Below are positions 14,518 through 20,440 of a stretch of DNA of 26,959 bases, piece by piece; position 1 is the first letter of the stretch; each line of letters starts with the position of its first letter. Made by a program: the position numbers and the translations under genes. The DNA comes from Candidatus Methanophagales archaeon (GTDB lineage: Archaea; Halobacteriota; Syntropharchaeia; Alkanophagales; Methanospirareceae): the NCBI GenBank assembly GCA_014061035.1, contig JACGMN010000032.1:1-26959 (forward strand), given 5' to 3'. The notes beneath the pieces are model-generated. The model searched no databases. It was given only the letters and a program-made list of their open reading frames with translations, and was not told where the DNA came from.

Positions 14518-15026
14518 GGGCGTTATACATAGGGCGGTTTCAGCCCTACCATCGCGGACATCATGAAATACTAAAACAGATATCTTCAGAGGTAGATGAA
14601 GTCGTTATCTGCATTGGCTCAGCGCAAATAAGCCACGAGTTAAATGATCCCTTTACTGCTGGAGAGCGTTATCTGATGATCTCAAAATCACTAAGAGACG
14701 AAGGCATCTTCAACTTTTACACCGTACCGGTCTTAGATGTGAACCGGAATGCTGTCTGGGTCTCGCATATCGAGTCATTAATACCGCCTGTGGACGTTGT
14801 ATTTGCGCATAATCCATTAACAAAGCGGTTATTTGAAGAACGTAGCTACAAAGTGCGTGTTCCTTTGCTCTTTGACAGAACGAAATATTCTGGTAGCGAA
14901 ATAAGGAGACGGATTTTGAATGATGAAGACTGGCAGAGTTTAGTACCAGAAGCGGTTGTAGACGTCATAATAGAGATAAACGGGGTAAGAAGGATGAAGG
15001 ACCTGGAGAGAAGTGATATGGAGTAG
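14514..15026 (+). CDS. nadM: nicotinamide-nucleotide adenylyltransferase, archaeal type
   Basis: NadM adenylates NMN (and NaMN) to make NAD (or NaAD). The 170-aa product begins MRALYIGRFQPYHRGHHEIL with the nucleotidyltransferase motif (GRFQPYHRGH at 7-16). It continues with IGSAQISHELNDPFTAGERYLMI and ends its core with SGSEIRRRI, the second nucleotide-binding motif. All are diagnostic of archaeal NMNAT. The start is GTG at 14514, overlapping the cobT stop, with GGAG about 7 nt upstream (14504-14507). The GTG of the PUA gene at 15013 lies inside its last codons, so three genes form a compact unit. Confidence 0.95.
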   Translation: MRALYIGRFQPYHRGHHEILKQISSEVDEVVICIGSAQISHELNDPFTAGERYLMISKSLRDEGIFNFYTVPVLDVNRNAVWVSHIESLIPPVDVVFAHNPLTKRLFEERSYKVRVPLLFDRTKYSGSEIRRRILNDEDWQSLVPEAVVDVIIEINGVRRMKDLERSDME

Positions 15027-15504
15027 ACGCGTTGTGAATGCAAGAACAAAAAATCTAGTCAAAAAAGCAAGAATTATTGCTGATTTTCAGTTTGCCCGCG
15101 GAGCAGGTGAGATATTGTTTCCGGAGAACGTGGAATTTGTGCTATCGCGGACGAGACGAATATCACAGATAAAGACCGGTGAAGAGAGAATAGCTACATT
15201 AAGGAGTTATGATGGGCTCTTCACACTTAGTATAGAAGGCGCGAAACGGCTGCATCAGTTCCTAAGATTTCCGGCGTTACGAGTGGTTATGAACGAAGAG
15301 AGCAGCGAATTTGTACGGAAAGGCAAAACTGCGTTTTGTAAGCACGTATCAACCGCAGATCCTGAAATAAGGGCTTATGATGAAGTGATCGTAGTGGATG
15401 AACAGGATAGACTGCTTGCAACCGGGAAGGCTATGTTAGCTGGTGACGAGCTAAGAAGCTTTAAGCACGGCGTAGCGGTAAAGGTTAGACAGGGTAGGGG
15501 GTAA
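15013..15504 (+). CDS. PUA-domain RNA-binding protein related to the C-terminus of archaeosine transglycosylase
   Basis: The 163-aa product reads ADFQFARGAGEILFPENVEF near residues 23-42, like the C2 domain of archaeal tRNA-guanine transglycosylase. A PUA domain follows (about 78-158), with FLRFPALRVVMNEESSEFVRKGKTAFCKHV and DEVIVVDEQDRLLATGKAML. No catalytic domain is present, so it is a stand-alone tRNA- or rRNA-binding module. Its exact role is unknown; help in archaeosine formation is a guess. GGAGAG at 15004-15009 supports the GTG at 15013, giving a 14-bp overlap with nadM; GTG 15034 is an alternative. The last codons (RQGRG) are part of a G-rich repeat array that covers the stop. Confidence 0.82.
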   Translation: MIWSRRVVNARTKNLVKKARIIADFQFARGAGEILFPENVEFVLSRTRRISQIKTGEERIATLRSYDGLFTLSIEGAKRLHQFLRFPALRVVMNEESSEFVRKGKTAFCKHVSTADPEIRAYDEVIVVDEQDRLLATGKAMLAGDELRSFKHGVAVKVRQGRG

Positions 15505-15566
15505 GGGGTAAGGGCAAAAGGCTAAAGGCTAAGGGCTAAGGGCTAAGGGGTAAGGGGTAATGGGGG
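15492..15566 (+). repeat. family B G-rich heptamer array (AAGGGCT/GGGGTAA), upstream arm
   Basis: Iterations of AAGGGCTA-, AAAGGCT- and AAGGGGT-type units run from inside the PUA gene's last codons to just before the four-helix-bundle gene. Two stretches meet the four-G-tract pattern for a quadruplex: 15492-15514, and about 15531-15566 with 3-5 G per tract and loops of 3-4 nt. Confidence 0.85.
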
Positions 15567-15648
15567 TTTTAGAGAGCTTCTGGTTTGGCAGAGGAGCAAA
15601 GAGCTTGCGGTTTATATCTATCGAATAACAAACACCGGAGATTTTGCA

Positions 15649-15915
15649 ATGGATTATGGTTTAAGAGATCAAATCAGGCGTGCGGTAGTATCTATTCCAA
15701 GTAACATTGCAGAAGGCGATGAGAGAGAAACAGATAAAGAGGCGGTTCGGTACTTTTACATCGCTAAAGGGTCCTCTGCTGAAGTGTTGACACAGGCAGC
15801 TATTGCCTTTGAAATAGGATATATTCAAAAAGAAACATTTAAAGAGATAGAGAAAGGATGTATAGAAATATCAAGTATGCTATCAAAATTGATCTCGGCA
15901 CGCAGAAAAGGCTAA
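15649..15915 (+). CDS. four-helix-bundle (23S rRNA intervening-sequence type) protein, 5' end frameshifted
   Basis: The product contains YGLRDQIRRAVVSIPSNIAEGDERETDKEAVRYFYIAKGSSAEV, the core of the small four-helix-bundle family first seen in 23S rRNA intervening sequences; its function is unknown. From ATG 15649 only 88 aa are made, but the family is about 115-125. The missing first helix is encoded in frame just upstream (15568-15648: FRELLVWQRSKELAVYIYRI...), without any start codon in that frame. The natural ATG at 15560 is out of frame because of the run ATGGGGGTTTT. One base more or two fewer would restore MGGFRELL or MGFRELL. So this is a frameshifted gene, a phase-variable gene or a sequence error. 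It is flanked on both sides by family B repeat arrays. Confidence 0.78.
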   Translation: MDYGLRDQIRRAVVSIPSNIAEGDERETDKEAVRYFYIAKGSSAEVLTQAAIAFEIGYIQKETFKEIEKGCIEISSMLSKLISARRKG

Positions 15916-16035
15916 AGGCAAAAGGAGGCTAAGGGCAAAAGGAGGCTAAGGGCAAAAGGCTCTGGGCTAAAGGGGTTGTGATGAAATCCTTTAACCCTTA
16001 GCCCTTAGCCCTTAGCCCTTAGCCCTTTGCCTTAG
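15910..16035. repeat. family B hairpin element, copy 1 (minus orientation)
   Basis: The left side (15910-15960) alternates GGCTAAGGGCAAAA units. The right side (15990-16035) is CCCTTAG repeated four times, ending CCCTTTGCC, and can pair back. Bases 15944-15993 are the exact reverse complement of 24496-24545 (50 of 50). The element fills the gap between the four-helix-bundle gene and pncC and begins at the former's stop codon. Confidence 0.88.
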
Positions 16036-16052
16036 TTGTTTTAAACAAGAGA

Positions 16053-16520
16053 ATGATAGAAGAAGAGATCGGCGAGGAGCTACGAAAAAGAGGACTCATG
16101 TTAGCTACTGCAGAATCGTGCACTGGCGGACTGGTAGGCCATAAGATAACAAACGTTACAGGCAGCTCAGATTATTATGCAGGCGGCGTAATCGCGTATG
16201 CAAATAAAGTAAAGACCGAAATTTTGCACGTATCGCGAGAAACATTGGAGGAGAAAGGTGCAGTTAGTGCAGAATGTGCGAAGGAGATGGCGATAGGTGT
16301 TATGAAACTGCTGGATAGCGATATCGGTATTGCAACTACGGGCATTGCAGGACCAGGTGGAGGGACACCTGACAAGCCTGTTGGATTAGTTTATATAGCA
16401 TTGGCAAGAAAGGATTATATTGATTACAAGAAGCATATCTTCCATAGAGATAGAGATGGTAACAAACGTGAAATGGCTGATGCCGCCCTTGATATGCTAA
16501 AAAGGTATATCTCTATCTAG
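16053..16520 (+). CDS. pncC: CinA C-terminal-domain nicotinamide-nucleotide amidase
   Basis: PncC removes the amide from NMN to give NaMN, recycling the pyridine nucleotide. The 155-aa single-domain product shows LATAESCTGGLVGHKITNVTG (about 17-37, with the active-site Ser22), YYAGGVIAYANKVK, GAVSAECAKEMA, and TTGIAGPGGGTPDKPVGLVYIA. It lacks the MoCF-like N-terminal domain of full CinA. Its product is the substrate of CobT encoded about 1.5 kb upstream, and its substrate is also used by NadM, which fits a shared pathway. A weak purine-rich stretch precedes the ATG at 16053. It is followed by a short AT-rich repeat stretch and tRNA-Lys. Confidence 0.93.
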   Translation: MIEEEIGEELRKRGLMLATAESCTGGLVGHKITNVTGSSDYYAGGVIAYANKVKTEILHVSRETLEEKGAVSAECAKEMAIGVMKLLDSDIGIATTGIAGPGGGTPDKPVGLVYIALARKDYIDYKKHIFHRDRDGNKREMADAALDMLKRYISI

Positions 16521-16532
16521 GATAGATAGAAT

Positions 16533-16574
16533 ATGATAGCATAATATAGCATAGTAAAATATAGCATAGTAAAA
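16533..16574 (+). repeat. degenerate ATAGCATA(GTAAAAT) repeats before tRNA-Lys
   Basis: Three related units (ATAGCATAATAT, ATAGCATAGTAAAAT, ATAGCATAGTAAAA) fill the space between pncC and the tRNA. The A/T-rich sequence probably also contains the tRNA promoter, although no clear TATA box stands out. Confidence 0.6.
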
Positions 16575-16648
16575 GGGCTCGTAGCTCAGAACGGTAGAGC
16601 AGCGGGCTTTTAACCCGTCGGCCGCGGGTTCAAATCCCGTCGAGCCCG
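16575..16648 (+). tRNA. tRNA-Lys (anticodon UUU)
   Basis: A complete cloverleaf can be drawn. The acceptor GGGCTCG (16575-16581) pairs with CGAGCCC (16641-16647), with discriminator G at 16648. The D stem is GCTC/GAGC. The anticodon stem GCGGG/CCCGT closes loop CTTTTAA with TTT at 16609-16611. The T arm is GCGGG-TTCAAAT-CCCGT. No intron and no encoded CCA are present. It lies 40 nt upstream of rpoH. Confidence 0.97.
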
Positions 16649-16669
16649 TAATAAATAATGCGGCAAAAA

Positions 16670-16686
16670 TTATACGTTATATACAA
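16670..16686 (+). promoter_or_regulatory. conserved 17-mer TTATACGTTATATACAA before rpoH
   Basis: It differs by one base from 968-984 and 25540-25556. It ends two bases before the rpoH ATG, too close to place a normal TATA-driven start upstream of the codon. It may be a different kind of signal, or rpoH may be transcribed from the tRNA promoter. Confidence 0.35.
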
Positions 16687-16688
16687 AA

Positions 16689-16940
16689 ATGATGCAGAGA
16701 AAAGATACAAAAGATACAATACTTGAACATGTCCTGGTGCCAGAGCATGAGATAGCGGAAGAAGCAGCAGTAGTAGAGCTTTTGAAGAGATATAAAATAG
16801 AAAAAGAACAACTACCGAAGATTAAATCTACTGATCCTGTCATAAAAGAGATAAAAGCGAAGGTGGGCGATGTAGTCCGGATAAAGCGGAGTAGTAGAAC
16901 GGCAGGCGAATGTTTATTTTACAGGCTGGTTATCGCATAG
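16689..16940 (+). CDS. rpoH: RNA polymerase subunit H (RPB5 C-terminal homologue)
   Basis: RpoH is a small assembly and jaw subunit of archaeal RNA polymerase. Its 83 residues match the C-terminal RPB5 domain: ILEHVLVPEHEIA, VVELLKRYKIEKEQLPKIKSTDPVIKEI, and GDVVRIKRSSRTAGECLFYRLV at the end. All of the RNA-polymerase contact motif is present. Adjacent ATGs at 16689 and 16692 are both possible starts. It heads the classic archaeal order rpoH-rpoB-rpoA1-rpoA2. Its stop is followed by a 5-mer microsatellite (AACAT)x5 at 16951-16975, which separates it from rpoB by 71 bp. Confidence 0.96.
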   Translation: MMQRKDTKDTILEHVLVPEHEIAEEAAVVELLKRYKIEKEQLPKIKSTDPVIKEIKAKVGDVVRIKRSSRTAGECLFYRLVIA

Positions 16941-16950
16941 GTTATAGCAT

Positions 16951-16975
16951 AACATAACATAACATAACATAACAT
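16951..16975 (+). repeat. (AACAT)x5 microsatellite between rpoH and rpoB
   Basis: Five perfect tandem AACAT copies, with partial units on each side and a following AGGACAAAAT/AGGACAGAT near-duplicate, make up most of the rpoH-rpoB gap. Confidence 0.92.
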
Positions 16976-17011
16976 AGAATAGGACAAAATAGGACAGATG
17001 GAGAGTGTAGA

Positions 17012-20000
17012 ATGTTAAATCAGAAGGTTCTTTCTGAAGCATATTTGAAAAAGAAAAAAATAGCACAGCATCAGCTTGATTCGTTCAATTACTTCCTCAA
17101 CGAGGGCATACAGAAAATAGTTGACGAACAATCATATATTGCGACTTCTATCAGTGATGAAGACGAAAATGGGAAGTACAATATATGTGTAAAGTTTGGT
17201 AAAATAAGCTTGAGCATACCTAAGTCGCAGGAAGCAGATGGGTCTTACAGTGAGATTTTTCCGTTACAGACGAGATTAAGGAATTTGAACTATGCGGCAC
17301 CAATGTATCTGGAGATGCAGATAGTGAGGAAATACGAAGACGAGGAGATAGAGATAAAAGAAGAGAGTGCTGAAGAGAGAGTTGAAATCGGCGAGATGCC
17401 GATTATGTTGAGATCAGATAAATGTAACGTATCTAAAACGGTTTGCGCTGAGAAGATAGGGCGTGAACTTTCTGACGCGGAATATGAAGAATGGGTGAAG
17501 AGAGAAACAGGTGAAGATCCGCTCGATCCTGGTGGCTATTTTATTATTAATGGTGTAGAGCATGTATTGATCACGCTGGAAGATCTCGCACCAAATAGGA
17601 TTTTTGCGAATTTTGAAGAGAAATACGGAAGTAAAATTGCGGTTGCAAAGGTATTTTCCCTTAAACAAGGTTTCAGAGTTATTATAAGGGTAGAGATAAA
17701 TAAAAAAGACATATTGGACGTATCTTTCCCAGGGGTAGGCAAAAAAATAGAGTTTGTGACACTTATGCGAGCGCTGGGGCTCGAAGACGAGAAAGAGATA
17801 CTAAAAACCGTCTCGGATGACCCTAAGGTGAAAGAACGTATCGGGGGTAATATTGAAGAGTGCAAAATCCGTACACAGGTAGAAGCAATAGACCTGTTAG
17901 GTCGTGAAAGTAAAATCGCATCAACGCAGGCGAAGGAGTACCGGGAGAAGCGAGTTAATTACATCCTGGACCGTTATTTTCTTCCGCATCTCGACGATAA
18001 GATAGCTAAAGCACATTTTCTTGGCAGAATGGCGGAATCATGCTATGAGCTTCAGTTAGGAAAGAGAGGCGAGGATGACATGGATCATTACGCAAATAAA
18101 CGTTTAAAGCTTGCCGGAGACCTGATGGAAGACCTCTTCCGGGTCTCGTTTACTAAACTAATACAGGATATGAGGTACCAGTTGGAACGTGCGCACATGC
18201 GGAGCCGCGAACTGAAAATCTCTACCGCGATTCGTTCAGATGTGCTTACAGAACGGTTAACGCACGCAATTGCAACAGGGAACTGGGTTGGCGGCAGAGC
18301 AGGTGTCTCGCAGTTGCTTGAGAGGAGCAATTATGTAGCGACTGCGAGCCATTTGAGGCGGATAATCTCACCGCTATCAAGGTCTCAGCCACATTTTGAA
18401 GCACGTGATTTACATCTTACGCAGTGGGGCAAAATTTGCCCGAGTGAGACGCCGGAAGGTCCTAATTGTGGATTGGTAAAGAACTTCTCACAGATGGCTG
18501 AGGTCTCGGTAGGAGAAGACGAGAAGAACCTTAAGAACATTTTATACGAACTTGGTGTTGTACCTCCGGCTCGTTCTCTGGAGATAAATCCCGAGAGCGA
18601 GAGCGGGACTCGTACTCGTGTCTTCATGAACGGTGATTTCATCGGGATAAGCACTGATCCAGAGAAATTTGTGGACGCTGTGAGAAGGAAGAGAAGAGGT
18701 GGCAAGATAACCACACAGCTGAACATAGCTCATTATCCGGAGAGGCGAGATATAATAATTAACACTGATCGCGGGAGAGCACGAAGGCCGGTTATAGTGG
18801 TAGAGAAGAGAAAGCCACTGGTTACAGAATCACACATCAGGAAGCTAATAGATAACGAAATGGACTTCGACGATCTGCTGAATGAAGGGGTGATAGAGTA
18901 CCTGGATGCAGAAGAGGAGGAGAATACAATGATAGCGCTTGCCGAGACTGATCTGGCAGGGGCAGATGGGACGGACTACACACATCTGGAAATGGACCCC
19001 TCTTTGATTTTAGGCATAGTCACGGGACTGATACCTTATCCTGATCACAATTCCTCGCCGCGTAATACAATGGGCTGTGCAATGATGAAGCAGTCTATGG
19101 GCATTCCGTCCACAAATTATAGAACGCGCACCGACACCAGAGCGCATATTTTGCAGGATCTGCAGAAGCCAATAGTAAAGACAAGAACCGCGGACCTTAT
19201 TCTCAACGACAAAAGACCTGCTGGGCAGAACTTTGTCATCGCAGTCTTGAGCTACGAGGGCTATAATATGGAAGATGCTTTAATCTTGAATCGCGCTGCA
19301 ATAGAGCGAGGGTTAGGCAGGAGTTATTTCTTCAGAACGTATGCCGGAGAGGAAAAACGGTATCCGGGTGGAGAGGAGGACAGATTTGAGATACCAGACA
19401 TGGAGATTGTAGGTGTGCGGGGTCATGAATCATATAAACAACTTGATGAGGATGGTATAATAAATCTGGAGACAGTAGTAGCACCGAGTGATGTCTTGAT
19501 CGGGAAGACAAGCCCACCACGGTTCTTAGAAGAAACAACAGAGCTTTTAAGCCCTTTAGAAAGAAGGGATACTTCTATTTGTACACGTCCAAATGAACAG
19601 GGTGTGGTCGATTCGGTGATATTAATGGAATCGGGCAGTAATAGACGGTTAATTAAAGTTTCTGTTCGAGAGCAGAAGATTCCCGAAGTAGGAGATAAGT
19701 TTGCTTCGAGGCATGGTCAGAAAGGGATAGTTGGATTAATTGTACCTCCAGAAGATATGCCATTTACTAGAGACGGAATCATTCCTGATATGATTATAAA
19801 CCCACATGCCATTCCGTCAAGGATGACCGTTGGGCACGTGCTGGAGATGGTAGGAGGGAAAGCAGGTGCATTAGAGGGCAGATATATAGATGGCACAGTT
19901 TTTTTCGGAGAGCCGGAGGCAGACTTAAGAGCAGCGCTTGCCAAGTCCGGATTCTGCGAGACCGGTAGAGAGACGATGTGGGACGGTATAACAGGAAAGA

Positions 20001-20428
20001 AGATAGAGGCAGACGTATTTGTAGGTCTGGCATATTATCAGAAGTTGTATCATATAGTATCAGCTAAGATGCATGCACGTGCAAGAGGTCCAGTGCAAAT
20101 ATTAACGCGACAACCTACGGAAGGAAAAGCAAGAGATGGCGGGCTTCGGGTCGGCGAGATGGAAAGAGACGTCCTTATTGGGTATGGTGCCGCGGTCACG
20201 CTAAAAGACCGGCTGTTGGACGAGTCTGACAAAGTTGTAGAGCATGTCTGTAGTAATTGTGGTATGATTGCTTGTCCTGACATAAAAACAGGTGCAATCC
20301 ATTGTCCGAATTGTGGTGCAGATACAGATATATACCCTGTGGAGATGAGTTACGCGTTTAAACTACTTCTTGATGAGATGAAAGCGATGTGTATTGCTCC
20401 ACGATTGGAATTAGAAGAAACGGTCTGA
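17012..20428 (+). CDS. rpoB: DNA-directed RNA polymerase subunit B, unsplit
   Basis: This is the second-largest polymerase subunit, 1138 aa in one frame. It carries the beta-family landmarks in order: QHQLDSFNYFL at the N-terminus, GGYFIINGVEHVLI, the lobe and fork region (SRSQPHFEARDLHLTQWGKICPSETPEGPNCGLVKN), QSMGIPSTNYRTRTDT, GYNMEDALILNRAAIERGLGRSYFFRTY, the catalytic-site lysines in VGDKFASRHGQKGIVG, GGLRVGEMERDVLIGYGAA, and a C-terminal zinc ribbon with Cys1080, Cys1083, Cys1098 and Cys1101. Many methanogens and haloarchaea split this gene into B'' and B'; here it is intact. GGAGAG about 8 nt upstream supports the ATG at 17012. It is followed by rpoA1 after 12 bp. Confidence 0.98.
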   Translation: MLNQKVLSEAYLKKKKIAQHQLDSFNYFLNEGIQKIVDEQSYIATSISDEDENGKYNICVKFGKISLSIPKSQEADGSYSEIFPLQTRLRNLNYAAPMYLEMQIVRKYEDEEIEIKEESAEERVEIGEMPIMLRSDKCNVSKTVCAEKIGRELSDAEYEEWVKRETGEDPLDPGGYFIINGVEHVLITLEDLAPNRIFANFEEKYGSKIAVAKVFSLKQGFRVIIRVEINKKDILDVSFPGVGKKIEFVTLMRALGLEDEKEILKTVSDDPKVKERIGGNIEECKIRTQVEAIDLLGRESKIASTQAKEYREKRVNYILDRYFLPHLDDKIAKAHFLGRMAESCYELQLGKRGEDDMDHYANKRLKLAGDLMEDLFRVSFTKLIQDMRYQLERAHMRSRELKISTAIRSDVLTERLTHAIATGNWVGGRAGVSQLLERSNYVATASHLRRIISPLSRSQPHFEARDLHLTQWGKICPSETPEGPNCGLVKNFSQMAEVSVGEDEKNLKNILYELGVVPPARSLEINPESESGTRTRVFMNGDFIGISTDPEKFVDAVRRKRRGGKITTQLNIAHYPERRDIIINTDRGRARRPVIVVEKRKPLVTESHIRKLIDNEMDFDDLLNEGVIEYLDAEEEENTMIALAETDLAGADGTDYTHLEMDPSLILGIVTGLIPYPDHNSSPRNTMGCAMMKQSMGIPSTNYRTRTDTRAHILQDLQKPIVKTRTADLILNDKRPAGQNFVIAVLSYEGYNMEDALILNRAAIERGLGRSYFFRTYAGEEKRYPGGEEDRFEIPDMEIVGVRGHESYKQLDEDGIINLETVVAPSDVLIGKTSPPRFLEETTELLSPLERRDTSICTRPNEQGVVDSVILMESGSNRRLIKVSVREQKIPEVGDKFASRHGQKGIVGLIVPPEDMPFTRDGIIPDMIINPHAIPSRMTVGHVLEMVGGKAGALEGRYIDGTVFFGEPEADLRAALAKSGFCETGRETMWDGITGKKIEADVFVGLAYYQKLYHIVSAKMHARARGPVQILTRQPTEGKARDGGLRVGEMERDVLIGYGAAVTLKDRLLDESDKVVEHVCSNCGMIACPDIKTGAIHCPNCGADTDIYPVEMSYAFKLLLDEMKAMCIAPRLELEETV

Positions 20429-20440
20429 GACAGGACAGAA

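Noticed and set aside
16933..17011. Regulatory RNA between rpoH and rpoB
   Set aside because: The gap is almost wholly simple-sequence repeat (AACAT and AGGACA units) with no stable fold.
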